A DNA stretch of 64,000 bases from Crocodylus rhombifer. Lineage: Eukaryota > Chordata > Crocodylia > Crocodylidae. Of this stretch, positions 38,338-50,859 are shown piece by piece (positions within the stretch are counted from its first letter, which is position 1; each line of letters begins with the position of its first letter). The stretch spans positions 1-64,000 of the forward strand of contig JAVSML010024606.1 in assembly GCA_038503035.1 (NCBI GenBank). Reading direction: 5' to 3'. The position numbers were made by a program, and so were the translations under genes. The notes beneath the pieces are model-generated. The model did not search any database. It had not been told where the DNA came from and saw only the letters and a program-made list of their open reading frames with translations.

Positions 38338-39779
38338 GCATTCTAACCAATATTATGCTAATGAGGGTGGGGGCAGCCCCACTACAACCCTTTAGAAAAA
38401 AAGAGAGAGAGAGACAAGGCTTTTAGCTCAGCTGAGCTTCTCAGATGTCAAGGCTATGGCAGTTTATAACAGATGCAGAATAACTTAAAAGCAAGGGGCT
38501 TTTGGAGTTTAGGCACCCCCAGGGTTGGGTGGCAGCTGAGCAGGGGTTTTTAAGATTGCTAGTTTGGAGAAAGTATTTAAATGCTAAGCACCTAAGCTGA
38601 CGTCCTATTTCAGTAGCCAGATAATGCCCCTCATCCCCTGCAAAAACAAAAACCTAATGCAATCATCTTGGTCAAAATTTAGGCATGTGCTTCTAGAACT
38701 GAAATTAAACAGATAGCGTTAAGCATCCAAGTTTTATTATTGCTGGACTAGAGAGATATAAATCCCAGAACAGGAGGCCTGAGCTGCTAGCCCATGGTCC
38801 CAATGCTGTTTATGCTTTTTTAGGCAATGATTTTTTACTGCAAAAGCACTCTTCCTAGGATCTTCCTCCTTCCCGAATAGTGCCCTCTCCCCCCACCCCG
38901 CAATAGGTTTAAAAAGTCAGACTCCCCCTTGTTAGCTATTCTTCTAGTCCCATGATTCTTTAATTTTTTTGGCTATTCAGTGGCTTCTGTGCAACAGAGA
39001 TGGTAGAGGGTGGCCTCATCCTAGCATATACCCTGGTGGTTTGGGCACTTTGCTGGGAAGTAGGAGATGCAGGTTCAAACTTCCTTGGGATGAAAAGGAA
39101 CTAGAACTCAAGCCTTCCATTTTGCGCTGTGGGAGTGATGTAGCTACAAGGCTGTTGGGCAAAGGATAGATGGCTCTTCCCCTATTAGAGAGAGCCTGAG
39201 TACTCAGGAGACTCTTGCCAAAGAGATACCTTATTTGTAAAACTTTAATAGCTTTAAGTGGTATTCAAACATTAATATGTACATCTTCTTCGAAATGGAG
39301 GCTCTTCTGTGCAGAAGCTATATTTTTTGCTCTGAGTTCTATTTTCACCAAAGTGTTAAAACTCTAAGGACTTCACATGAGTTTCAACATTTAGGCAGGA
39401 CTATGCTGAACTGCACACTTAATGTTGCACAAATTCTAACTTTAAAACAATTTTTTCCCTTTTTGAATATGGGCCTATATTATTTTTAGTTCGGAAAGTC
39501 AGTAATAGGAATATCAGTGAAAAAACATATATGGAAGATATATGCTCACTGAATAAGTGTTGTGAGCATTAAAAGATACTCAAGTAAAAATACTGCATAT
39601 AAACATTTAGGTTATGATACTGTAAGAGATTCCATGTCGGTAAAATTTAGCTTTATTTTTGACTGGGGGAATGTTAGTACCGAAACTGATAAATATTAAC
39701 AATTTCCCTCTCTTTGTTATTTAACATAAATATATGTTCAAGCAAATGGGATTAGCTGTGCTTATTAGTGCTTATTTAG

Positions 39780-40820
39780 TAGGGCTGTGTAAAGCTTTGG
39801 GTGCAGATTCGATTCAGAGAACATTTGGCCCAATTCAGCGGTCAAATCTCCGAAACTGAATCAAATCAAGGGACCAATTAAGAGGTCCAAATAGATTCAA
39901 AGCTATCTGAATTGATTTGGAAAAGATTCAGAGAGTTTTGGTGATTCGGGCAGTCCCCGTCTGCTGCAGCAGGGAGCTGGACCCGGACTCCAAGCTGGTA
40001 AGTAGGGGGTGGGGGAGGGGAAGCTGGAGGAGGGGTGAGGGGACCATGCCCCCATGACCCCTCCAAGGCCCTATCCCCTGCCTGCTCCCCCAGCATGCAT
40101 GAGTGCTCACCAACCCACACCCACTCCCCCAGCCCCCCCATGGCTGCCCCGCCCACCCCAGCTCCTGGCCATTTAAAAAAAAGCCCCACTCACTAGCTGC
40201 TGCCCAGTGGGGGGATGATCCCCACTGCCCCATGCCATGTGGGGGACTCTGTCACAACCCCCCCAACCCCTGCCTACTCTCCCAGCCCCCCGTCCTAACT
40301 CCTGGCCCTTTAAGTAAAAAAAACAGCCTCGATTTACTGGCTGCTGCAGTGGCCTTGGGGCTTCTGGGGCCTCACGAAGAGCCCCCCATGCAGCAGTGGG
40401 GATCACCCTCCCAGTGGGCAGGAGCTGGTGAGTTGCGGGGGAGGTTGTTTTGTTTTTTTTAAAGGGCCAGGAGCTGGGGCGGGCAGAGCAGCCATGGGGG
40501 GGAGGGCTGGGACCATGACAGAGCCCCCCATGCAGCGTGGGCCACTAGGGCGCAGCAGGGATCGCCCCCTGCCCCCTACCGGCAGCAGCCCGTGAATGGG
40601 CACTATCTTTTTCAAAGAGCTGGGTTCTGGGGCAGGCTTGGAGAGTGGACGGGGGATGGGGCCTGTGTGATTCAGAGATTCAGCTGATTCAGCAGCAGCT
40701 GAATCTCTGAATCGATTCGACTGAATCAATTTGGGACAGTGATTCAAATCACCGAATTGAATCACTGTCCCCTGAATTGGCCAAATCCGAAGGGAATACT
40801 AGCCGTTTCACACAGGCCTA
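39780..40820. mobile_element. Palindromic hAT-like element, second copy of family
   Basis: Starts TAGGGCTGTGTAAAGC and ends CACACAGGCCTA, the same termini as the 10640 element. Flanking 8-mers TTATTTAG (39772-39779) and TAATTTAG (40821-40828) differ at one base. The subterminal regions share the attcgattca / tgaatc motifs. The GC-rich core (39950-40660) is a set of inverted and direct repeats around ctcctggcc(c/a)tttaa blocks, not alike in sequence to the core of the first copy. Confidence 0.8.
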
Positions 40821-40828
40821 TAATTTAG

Positions 40829-43099
40829 CATATTGATGTAACTGATTATTTGCAAAAGAATTAATCAAAATGGTGATTGATTTCTTTTTTTTTGGATTGC
40901 ATGCTTCAAAATGGGAGTGCTTTGGGCAATACAGATACTCAGAACTGACAAGATATATGGCATACACATATATGTTATGGCCTCGTCTTTTGATTTGGGG
41001 CTGCTGCAATGAATCCAAGCCTTGCACTGGATGAAAGAGATTAGAAGAAAAACACCTGCAGTGCCTGAAGAAAAGCCCAGAACTATGATAAGGCATGATT
41101 CAAACACTAGGCATTTGTCCTCTTGTAAGAGATGGGAATATTTTGCATAATCTTCCTGCTTAATTCCAAATACGCTTTCAGAAATCGTCTGCCTTTTAAA
41201 AATGTACTGTTGCTAAACCCAGATTATACTTTTTTTCTCCAGAAGTGAGATGATGTTGTACTTTGAAATCTTTGGCACAGTTTCCCCTGGAAACTCATTT
41301 TATCAGAAGAGACCTACTCATTCTGTGACAACCAGTAACCTACATGCATGTAATCAGATGTACAGTTAATACAAGCAGCAAGATGTCAAAGTAGATTGCT
41401 GACTGAACACATTTTGAGAACAGCAGCGTGAACTTTAGGTGCCTACAGGATAACCCAACACACTTGAAACTAGAATAAAAAGCAAGTAGGGGGTTGTGGT
41501 ACCTGTAGCTATTGCTTACATAATTCTCTGTCTTTATGCCAAGTGTTTTTTTTACCTACAACTGCAGCACTGTCACAAGCAGAGTATATTAGTAGTAGTT
41601 AGTACAACAGTGGGGTAGAATATGTTCTACTATGTGTGTTAGAGATTCTTTGCAGTTAATCTCTCATTATTCACTGTGTATTCTACAGAAGGGGTGCATA
41701 GCTATCATGCATGCAGAGTTTTCAGGTTTTTTACATAACAGCTCCTTAACATCTTACTAATCTGTGTAATTAGGTACATGTGGAAGGAAGGAGCACTAAG
41801 GAATTAAACTCAGCTTCACTTGGTGGGCCAGATGCAGTTGTGTCCAAGGATGTTCAGTGGCCATTCATGTCAATGGGAATTGCCTGCTTAGAATGCCAGA
41901 GCTGAACCTGCTTCAGTGACAGTGTTACCCTGCAGACCATGTAGTGATAGAAACTATAAGACCTTCCCTGATCTAGAAGAGCTAAGAATTGGGAGATCAA
42001 CCCTCACCCAGTCAGAGGGACAGTGGTCTGCAGAGGCTTTTCTGTTGCTTCACAATTAGAGTTTATTATTTAGTTCTTATTTACGTAGGTCTGTGTTTAC
42101 TGAACACAGTACAGCCACCTTAAATACTAATACCCTCTTCTCCACCTGAGGTCAGAGCTTTAGTGCCACTACTCTTTTCACTGTTTTCTTAGCCTTCAAC
42201 CGTCTCCTTGCTTTTACATAACTGACTGCTACATACTTAATTTGGGGTGGAAAGCAAGAGAAGAAAATAGGAACTTCACTGTGTTTTACTTAGTTGTGAC
42301 AGCTCTAGTACCACATACACATTGTTAGTCCATGAAAAATTTGAAAAGCATTGAAGGATAGTTCTGCTTACATCATGTTTTTCCCTCATGTCCTAATATT
42401 TAAAGAACATATTTTAATTTATTCCCATTCTCCCTTTGTCTTGCAAATGTGATGGTTTCCTGACTTGTGTGAAGTAGCTTCTTAACAAGCTCCTTTAACT
42501 GATATTTTTGCTATGTTTTAAGATATTTTGCTTATTTTTGTAAATGCCATCTTAGACACAAACCTACAAATAATTATTCCCACGAGGAAGTACAAGGCGG
42601 CAGGGGTTATAGGTTTGGATACAACTTTTTTAGCACTGTTACTAAGGCTTCAAATTTTAGGTTTGGATGCCATCATACTGAATTAATCAGTGTGTGGGAG
42701 GAGAGTAAGGCCTCCCAGCACCCCTCCCTATGGCCTACCTAATAGCTACGTAATATTCCAGTCTTTGTCCTCAAAGAAACATGGGGATTAGTCCCTTCTT
42801 GCTTCCAAGGGTGTACAGAGTCCTGGTGGTGGCCTGGGTGGTGCACTCCATCGGACATTATAGATATGGACATATTCCATTTGGCTGGAAATTCAGGATG
42901 GTGGTATACTTCCCTCTGCTGCTTCTCCCCATTACACAATGCAGAGGCACAGCCCTGGGCAAAGAGTGGAACAGGAATTCTTTTGCCTCAGAAGCAGCTC
43001 TAGGAAACAGTGACTTACTTGTACAGCCCCATTTCTCCCTTGTTCTAGTGCACTGAGCTCTCCTTTTAAAGTAGGAGATCACCTTTGGCATTTAAAAGC
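40829..43099. other. Upstream sequence, no recognised feature
   Basis: AT-rich, no repeat with a second copy in the window, no strong splice pair. The stretches 38340-39771 and 43613-45199 are equally featureless. Confidence 0.45.
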
Positions 43100-43445
43100 A
43101 ACCCAAGATCTACTACATGCCCCACCCCCATGCCGAACAGGTAAGTCTGTGGGGAGGGAAGATTGAGGCAGAGGGAGAAAATATTATTTGGGGTGCCCCC
43201 CCAGCAAGTCCCACCCAGCCAGGGCCCCACTCAACTTACCTCTGCTGCGGCACTGTCCCTCACTTCAGGGGCCTCAGTCTAGCCCCCGCTTCTTCCCTTC
43301 ACAAAGGATTGACCTGCTAGGCTGCGGCGCACATGTGCATGCACACAGGCACGCAGACACTCAGCCCCCCACCTTGCATCAACTCCAAGAGGCTCTGAGA
43401 TCTACCGGTGGATTGAGATCCATTGGTTGGTGACCACTGTTGTAG
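43100..43445. repeat. Probable dispersed repeat with tggttggtgaccactg end
   Basis: Left caacccaagatctactacat and right gatctaccggtggattgaga/tggttggtgaccactgt are partly inverted (gatcta). A GC-rich body with CA/CG dinucleotide runs (cacatgtgcatgcacacagg). Not coding. Confidence 0.4.
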
Positions 43446-43578
43446 TATCTTTTGCCAACAGTAAATCATGACACAGCTGGTCAGCAAGTGGAGTGGGGGT
43501 GGATGTAGAGGTAAGCATTTACCCATTCCCATACCTCCCTGCCCATCTGCTCTGGGGACAGAGCAAATGCTCACTTAC

Positions 43579-43612
43579 CTCTTCCTGACTTGACACAAGG
43601 TCGGTTAATCTG
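43579..43612 (-). other. Possible upstream (5') exon, 34 nt
   Basis: The acceptor is agtaatttcattccag and the donor is GGAAGAG|gtaagtgag, both near consensus. One frame reads RLTDLVSSQEE, but the frame needed to join CLNK exon a has a TAA and no ATG after it. A 5' untranslated exon is possible; a decoy is equally possible. Confidence 0.25.
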
Positions 43613-45199
43613 CTGGAATGAAATTACTTGTTCTCTCATTCTTGAACACATAGTCCAAGCCACAACCCAGAATTAAGTGACGAGGGGAAAATATGGCATC
43701 ACAGAAGGAGCTTAGTGCCTCCCAAGTGTTAAAATGGTACTAACACTACCGACTCTCTCATATTTTCCCTCCTGCCTGGAGAAGTACAAATACACAAAGT
43801 TAGCAAACACTGTATGGGGCATCTGCATGAAGAGCTTCTTGAGGAAATGTTAAGTCAAAGATAGGTTTGGCTTTGTGTTCACTTCTGAAAGGGTTGAGGT
43901 CCTCAGTCACTCCTCCATTGTGTGTAGTGAGTTCTGTAGGATAGATCTGGCCCCTGGGAACAATTTCATTCCTTGTGTTTAAGAATCTCATCTTACTGGC
44001 TCCTGGTTTGATTATTTCAGCAGAGTGCATCTTTGATGTTAGTTAAGTCTTGGTAGTGGAGGGCAGGGTATAGCTTAAGTCACTGGGACCAATCCCAAGG
44101 AAGGTCCTGAATATTAGCATAGAGAAATTTTAATTGTCCTCCATATTCAATAAAAAACAGTGCTGAGAATGGCCTGAAGCCTAAATGAGAACAACCCATA
44201 ATTTTACCAGCTGACAGCTGTGTCCACCAAATGCACTTCACATGCAATGTAAAAATTCCCTTTAGAAAAAGACTTCTTAAGTCACCTTTCTCACTGAATA
44301 CTGAAATCTAATTTCAAACAAGGTCCCCATATATTCTTGTTGAAGAAAACAGAAACAGGATATGGTGCCTGAGACCCAAACCACAGATAAATGAACAAGT
44401 CCTGGTAATTCTGTAGATTTTCAGAGTGGAGCAAAGTTATTTACCTAAGTGCCTGCATTTCTGGTTGATATCTATGAAGAACTCATCATGTTAAATTGTC
44501 CTCCAAATCACACTGTCACCCTGGGGTGTTGTGGTCTAGTATTAGTTAGGAGGAATAAAATACACAACATTTAGGGATGTTGATAGACTCCATATTAGTT
44601 AGTAATTTTCCTGTAGTTCATGATTCTTGATTTATTTCTATATATCATAGATTTCATAGATTGTTTCTGTATGTGTACTGGCATATTCCCAACTCCCAGC
44701 CAAACAATGCTTGGAAAGGCATATCTAGCACATACTTTTGTACTGAATAAGTACACAAGGGGCAGGTTACTGGGCGAGACGGCCTGGTACTTTAACTGAA
44801 CAAAGCACAAAGCTCAGTCAGAATCTGCTCAACCGTCTTGAAACCACTATTTCACCCAGTTTATTCCCTTTATTCACCCAATTCCCTTTATTTTAAGAAC
44901 AATGATGCCATTATGAATATATCATTTAATTGCCATGGTCACTCCAAATTTGAAGTCCAATAAAGTCAATGGAAAGGCTCCCACTGAGTTAAAAAAGAGA
45001 GAAAGATCTGGATTAGGTAGCTAATAATCTAATATGTCTACATAGGTATGTCTTCAGAGTATCAAGATTGAATAAACTTGTATTTCTTCTATAATATTCT
45101 ATAATAATGATTCCAAACATTGTAATTTCCAGTAGCACCTCCATTGTTATGGTAGTGTTAAAGTGCTGTTGTAGCTATGATAGCCCAGGATTTATGTGA

Positions 45200-45592
45200 A
45201 AGTGTGACAGGGAACCCCTCTTACTACAAAGGAAATGGGTAGGAAATAAGGGGTCAGACAGGAAAACTAGTACAGGGGTCCAGGTGGTTTGAACCAGGGA
45301 CTAAAAGGCCAGACAGCTAATAAAGCAATTAGCTACACCTGGCCATAGGTGAGAGTGGCAAAAGGTCCAATTGTGTGACTAGAAGGAGTTTGGGCTGGGG
45401 AATATAAGCCCAGTCTCTAAGCAGGTGGGGACAGGGGGATCTTGCTTCCAGCAGGCAGAGAAAGCTAAGAGAATGGAGCTGCTGGAGCCAGACACAGGCT
45501 CTTACAAGCTGCCCAAGGGAGCCACAGCTGGGAGGGCTCTGATGAAAGGTAGGGCCTGTGGGCAAAATTTTAGCCCAATGTGGGGAGACTAT
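45200..45592 (+). repeat. Possible LTR-like sequence left of CR1 copy E
   Basis: Begins tgtgacagggaacccctctt, has a TATA-like gggaatataagcccagtctc near 45400-45420, and stops where CR1 copy E starts. TG start and TATA context suggest a retroelement long terminal repeat, but no second LTR, primer-binding site or coding region is seen. Weak call. Confidence 0.3.
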
Positions 45593-46190
45593 CTCATAGA
45601 TTTCATAGATTTTATAGACATTAGGGCTGGAAGGGACCTTGGAAATCACTGAGTCCAGCTCCCTACCCCAGGGGCAGGAAGTCAGCTGGGGTCACAGGAT
45701 CCCAGTAAGATAAATGTCCAATTGACTGTTAAAGGAGTCCAGGGTAGGTGCTTGCACCACCTCTGGAGGCAGTCTGTTCCAGAGCTTGGGGGCTTGGACA
45801 GTAAAGAAGTTCTTCCTTATGTCCAGCCTGAAACAGTCTTGGAGGAGTTTGTGATCATTTGACCTTGTCATGTCATGGTGTGCTCTGGTGAACAGGCATT
45901 CCCCCAGATCCTGATGTACACCCCTTATATACTTATAGGCAGCCACCAGGTCCCCCCATAACTTGTGCTTTTCCAGGTTGAAGAGTCCCATAGCTCTTAG
46001 CCTCTCATCATAAGGCCTGTTCTCCTGCCCTCTGATCATGCAGGCTCTCTCTGGACTCTCTCAAGCTTCTCCACATCCTTTTGAAATTGTGGAGCCCAGA
46101 ATTGGATGTAGTACTCTAGCTGCAGCTTCACCAAGGCCAAGTACAGCAAGAGGATGACATCCTGGGATTTTCTAGAGAAGCATCAAATGC

Positions 46191-46808
46191 TTATAGGCTC
46201 AGCTGCAACATCATATTGGTGTCATCAGCGAACTTGGCCAGTCCACTTCTGACACCAAAGTCCATATCATTAATGAAGATGTCAAAATGAATAGGCCCAA
46301 GAATGGAACCTTGGGGGACCCCACTGGTCATGGTGCACCACGATGATTGACTTCCATCAACTACCAGTACTGGGTCTGACCTTGAAGCCAATTCCCCAGC
46401 CAGAGGACTGTGATCCAGCTGAGGCTGCAGTTGGCCAGTTTTTCTATGAGATGATCATGGGATGCCAGATCGAAAGCTTTTTTTAAAATCAAGATATATG
46501 ATGTCAGTCTCTTCTCCCTTGTCCAGGTGATATGTCACCTGGTCGTAGAAGGAGATGATATTGGTCAGGCAAGACCTACATGCAACAAACCCATGCTGGC
46601 TGTCACTCAGGATGTTACCTTCAGCCAGTTTGTCAAGAATTGTCTCTTTGATAATTTTTTCTAAGATCTTCCCTGGGATAGAGGTCAGGCTATGGGTCTG
46701 TAGTTCCCCGGATCTACTTTCCTCCCTTTCTTGAAGAGAGGTACCACACTGGCCTTCTTCCAATCTTTGTGCACTTTGCCTGAGTGCTACAAGTTCTGGA
46801 AGATCCAT
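46191..46808 (-). pseudogene. CR1 reverse transcriptase (copy E), FADD retained
   Basis: Contains IIYLDFKKSFRSGIP and, in another frame, TSGVPQGSILGPIHFDIFI and KFADDTN with both catalytic aspartates. Immediately after ADDTN the sequence jumps to a segment that in copy B lies downstream of KMNMSLQCDAAA, so the thumb-proximal part is deleted. Confidence 0.87.
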
Positions 46809-48335
46809 GCCAGTGGCAGAATTATGATGCTTGCCAGCTCCTTAAGTACCCTGGGGTGTAAGCTGTCTGGGCCAGCAGACTTGAAGGTGTCCAGCCTCTT
46901 AAGGTGTTCCTTCACATGGTCAACACTGATGAAGGGTAACAATTCTCCCTTGCCCTAGCTGTCCCATACCATATTGAGCAGGGCTGTCCCTTGGGGTTAC
47001 TGAAAAACCAATGCAAAATACCCATTAAACAGGTTGGCTTTTTCCTGGGTGTGAGTTGTCAGTTTACCCATGTGGTTTAGCAGAGGTCCAATGTTGCCCT
47101 TGCTTTTCCTCTGGCTCCCCACATATCTAAAAAAGGACTTTTTATTATCCTTGATATGTGTAGACAGTTGGAGTTCAGTCGCAGTCTTGGCTTTCCTGGT
47201 TTGCTCCCTACAGGTCTGGACAAGTGCAGAGTATTCCTCCTTTGGGATGGATTCAGTCTTCCATCCTTTATAGGTCTGTCTTTTTAGATGCAGGAGGTCC
47301 ACTAGTTCCCTGCAGAGCCAAGGGGGATGCTGTGCCCTTTTGCTGCCTTTTCTTCAAGATGGGATCATTGCTTGATCTTCCAGGATTGCTCCCTTGAGGA
47401 GCAGCCACTCTTCCTGAACTCCCCTCCTCTTTGGGTCATGGTCCCTTAGGGCCTCACCAACAAGTCTGTTGAGCTTGTGAAAGTCAGCTTTCCTGAAGTT
47501 GAGGACTTCTGCTTTGTGGACTGACTTGCCAGCTTTATGGGGGATGGTGAAGGTGATCAGCTCATGGTCCCTGTCTCCCATCTTCCCTTTGATTGTTAGG
47601 TCACTGATTAAGTCATCCTCCATTGCCAGTACCAGGTCGAGCAGTGCTTTGCCTCTCCTCAGTCCACACACTTCTTGAGTCAGACAGAGCTCATCCACAC
47701 ACGAGGAAGCTTTGCGACTGTTCAGATGTGGCTGAGTGCCTTTCCCACGAGATGTCTGGGTAGTTGAAATCTCCCATGACAACCATGCACCAGGAGCGTG
47801 AAGCCTCAAACAGTTCCCTGGTGAATTCCTGGTCAAGCTCTTGATGCTGGCTAGGAGGTCTGTAGTAGACTCCCACCATTGTGTCCCCTGTGCCATGTTT
47901 GTCATGGATTTTGACCCAGGGAGTCTCCAACTGTCCACCCTGGGTGGCAATATCAGCTTGCAGGGATGTGTAGCTTTCCTTGACATAGAGAGCTACCCAC
48001 CAACTCCTTTTGTCCATACAATCTCTCCTGTACAAGGTATAGCCGTCTATAGCTGTGGCCCAGTCATAGGTGGAGTCCCACCAGGTCTTCGTTATCCCTC
48101 TGAGATCATAATCCTTTTGGTTTAGCAGGTGGATCAGTTCCACCTGTTTTATTCCCCAAGCTCCTGGGATTGGTGTACAGGCACATAAGTACCTCACTGG
48201 GGGCCCTTGCCTTCCCTACAGATCACGCTGGGGCTGGTGTAAGGGTGGGTTCCCTTGAGTGCCTTAGCCAGCTGGATTTCCAAAATCTGCCCAGTGGGCT
48301 TGCAGTGGTGGTAGTCCCCCCATCTCCCGGTGGGC

Positions 48336-48608
48336 TCAGTTTAAAGCCCAGTCGATCAGGTCAGTAAGTCTGTCTGAGAAGAGCCTCCTCCCCAGCAGAG
48401 TGAGGTGTAGACCACCTCTTCCCAGCAGTCCACTGCCTCTCTCACCAAAGAGCAGACTGTGATCATGGAAGCCAAAGCCTTCATGATGACACCAGCACCA
48501 CAGTCTTTGGTTGACTACCTTCATCCTCCTCTCCCTCAGCCCATAGCCCAAGACCGGAAGGATAAAGGAAAACACCACCTGTGGCCCCAACCCCTTTAGT
48601 GCTGCCAT
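48336..48608 (-). pseudogene. CR1 ORF1 esterase C-terminal part (copy E)
   Basis: 90 open residues matching copy B ORF1 from LKGLGPQVVFSFILPVLGYG to the ALN stop. The aspartate before GLHL is glycine here. The N-terminal half, with the GTND block, is absent because the element is truncated at about 48612. Confidence 0.83.
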
Positions 48609-48612
48609 CTGT

Positions 48613-49180
48613 TATAAAGCAGTTGGATTGTGGGTTTTTTTCTGTTGTTCCATTTTGGAAAACTGGGTTGTGGCTGTAGGGGTAGAGGAAGCCACGAGCA
48701 GGGGGTACCTGAGCATACTTCTTTGCAGTAGGTATGAGAAGTCAGCCCAAGCCAGATGGGTGGGGTAAAAGTGGATCCCCCAGGAAAAGGAAGTTGCCAT
48801 CAAAGCAAAGTGCATCCATGTAGATTGAGATCTTGAATAATAGGCCAAGGTGCAAGGTAGAGTCAGAGAGGAAAAAAGGCCAAGGCTGTAACACTTAGAA
48901 CCCCAACAAGTGCTTGGAAGCCTACCTGAGTATCCCCCTTAAAGGGGAAGTACCAGAGACAGCAAAGGCCCTAAAGTGGAGCTAACTGAGGGGTGGGTAA
49001 AAATAGCCTGAGGGCTTCCCTCATTGGCATGGGGCTTGGGTGGAGAATTGCATGTGAGCCCTGTGTGATGGAGTTGGTGGTCCGACTATGTACAGCCCTG
49101 GGGTTCACTGGGACCATGCATTGCTGTGGGGCTGTGCAGGCCATGAGCACCCTGAGGGCCTGCTGCCACTGGTGTCAGGA
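48613..49180. repeat. Sequence right of CR1 copy E, possible continuation of the same repeat
   Basis: gttgttccattttggaaaac, tgtggctgtaggggtagagg and cacttagaaccccaacaagt have the look of the downstream part of a retroelement LTR. Relation to 45200-45592 is inferred from position only. Confidence 0.25.
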
Positions 49181-49224
49181 GCTGTGTGCAATGGGGGGTC
49201 CATATGTAAGGGGAGAATGTTTGT

Positions 49225-49430
49225 ATGGGGGGTTCCACAGGCACACCCCACCATATGTACACCCCACAATCTCCCCATCCACACCCCTCCAGACACCCTC
49301 CCCCCATACACCCACAGCCTCCACAAGCCCCATACCCACCCACACATCCCTACAAACACACCTTCCCCACAAACCCCACACATCCACCCTCCCCATAAAC
49401 CCCATACCCCACCACATCTTCCCCACATGA
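49225..49430. repeat. C-rich, G-poor simple-repeat tract
   Basis: Irregular (a/t)cacccc / cccata units for about 200 bp, giving a strong purine/pyrimidine strand bias. Open frames on both strands are low-complexity artefacts. Confidence 0.75.
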
Positions 49431-49554
49431 ATTCGATTTATTATGCAGTCTCCTCTATATACACTCTGAAAACACACACAGATCAGGAAAAATGTTTTTT
49501 GAAATAGAATTAAAATATGTTCTAGTAGATGTTTGATTTTTAGTATATAACTTT

Positions 49555-49760
49555 TTTTTTCCAGTTCCAAGATGGTAACCGCTCCCCCTCCCAAAACGTG
49601 TATTTCTGGGGGCAAGGGAAGGGACTTCTGGTGGCAAAGGTCAGGGGTTAAAGGTAGGACTTCTGGTCCCAAGATGGTTTCCTGGGGGCAGGGCACATGT
49701 CAAGGGGTGGGACTACTCTGACAACCTTCAACAGCTCAACAAAACTCAATAAGTAGCCCT
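49555..49760 (+). repeat. Dispersed repeat R1, copy 2
   Basis: Same block order as 1-180, with extra sequence on the left (ccagttccaagatggtaacc), so it extends the family leftward. Non-coding. Confidence 0.65.
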
Positions 49761-50574
49761 CCAGCCAAAATAATTTCCCACCCCTGGACTAACCTGACCA
49801 AATGGACCATGAACCATGAGGCTATACTTGGCCTCAGTTACCTCTTCCCCCAACAAGCAACAGAACAACATCAAAGTCATGGCCCACAAGAGACTGGAAG
49901 TGAGGTGGGACTGGGTTAGGACTGACAAGTGGGGTGGCCCATAAGAAGGATCAGGTGCCAGGGTGGCTACCCCTCTTTGGGTATCATAGAGAAGCAAGGA
50001 TTTTTTAAAATATCATCCTAAGAATCCATTATTATGGGTCATTACTGCAGAATAACATTCTATAATGAAAAGATAGTGCATAAATACCCCAAAAATCATT
50101 TTAAATCCCTAAATATTTAATACAACAGTACAATGGTAAGGCAATAGAATTTTACCCAGCAAATGAAAATCCATAATGCTACTAACTCCTAAATAGGAGT
50201 AGGAGGCACAGGGCTGAATACCAATCTGTCTAAGAGTCATTACACAACTTTTTGGCATCTAAATCAATAAATGTAATTCCCTTCTAGCCTGCACAACAAA
50301 CACCAAACCTCTAGGACATGTACATTCCTTACATTTTGACCTTTTAGGCTCATGATCCACCTGTGCATCTAGCTTTACTTATTCTCTGTTAGGCAATGGT
50401 GCCATGAAGTTTGACAAGGCATCTATTTCAAGCAAACTTGCCTCATTATGGAGGTGAATAGACGAGAGAGACTAAAGGAAAGAGCAGTGACCTGACATCA
50501 CCAGGATCCACTCCTTCCTTTTTGAACTGTATGCCACGTCAAACATGAAGAACCCTTTCAAAAAAGGACAACCT

Positions 50575-50695
50575 TTGAAGCCTGAAGAAGGATGTGTGTA
50601 TCCGAAAGCCTCCATTTTTTTGCTACTGTTCAGTTGGCCTAATAAAAGATATCACCTCTGACCCAAGAGCTTTGTTAATCAAGATTCTGAATTGG
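50575..50695 (+). repeat. Dispersed repeat, 'cctgaagaagg...aataaaagatatca' family
   Basis: cctgaagaaggatgtgtgta, tccgaaagcc, ggcctaataaaagatatcac. Further copies: 4955-5035 (minus), 54435-54545 (minus) and 56130-56215 (plus). A short ancient sauropsid repeat; class not assigned. Confidence 0.55.
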
Positions 50696-50859
50696 CTTCT
50701 TCAGTCATTTCTGAACTAGCTGATGATTTCCCTATCTGCTAGAGGACTGTCACCCTTGAACTGAGGGACCGTCACCACTGACTGATTAGGCAGGATGCAG
50801 TGGCACCTTTTAAAGACTAAGGTGCCACCCTGCTGTGCTTTCTGCCTGACTTCAGAAAT

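Larger units (their letters stand above)
45593..48612 (-). mobile_element. CR1 LINE, ~3.0 kb, 5'-truncated (copy E)
   Basis: Same subfamily and strand as copy B. Pieces, 5' to 3' on the minus strand: ORF1 esterase end (48608-48336, GLHLTLLGRRLFSDRL), endonuclease (48197-47354, ITKTWWDSTYDWAT, MVGVYYRPPSQHQELDQEF), linker (47302-46997), RT (46808-46191) and C-terminus (46039-45692). The tail is ctatgaaatctatgag near 45593. RT is broken by frameshifts and a deletion just after FADDTN at about 46205. The 5' end lies at about 48612 inside ORF1. Confidence 0.92.

Noticed and set aside
43141..43150. Plus-strand donor-like gaacag|gtaagtctg
   Set aside because: Inside a GC-rich dispersed repeat without an upstream open exon.
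49088..49696. Long frames on both strands
   Set aside because: Low-complexity C-rich tract plus dispersed repeat R1.
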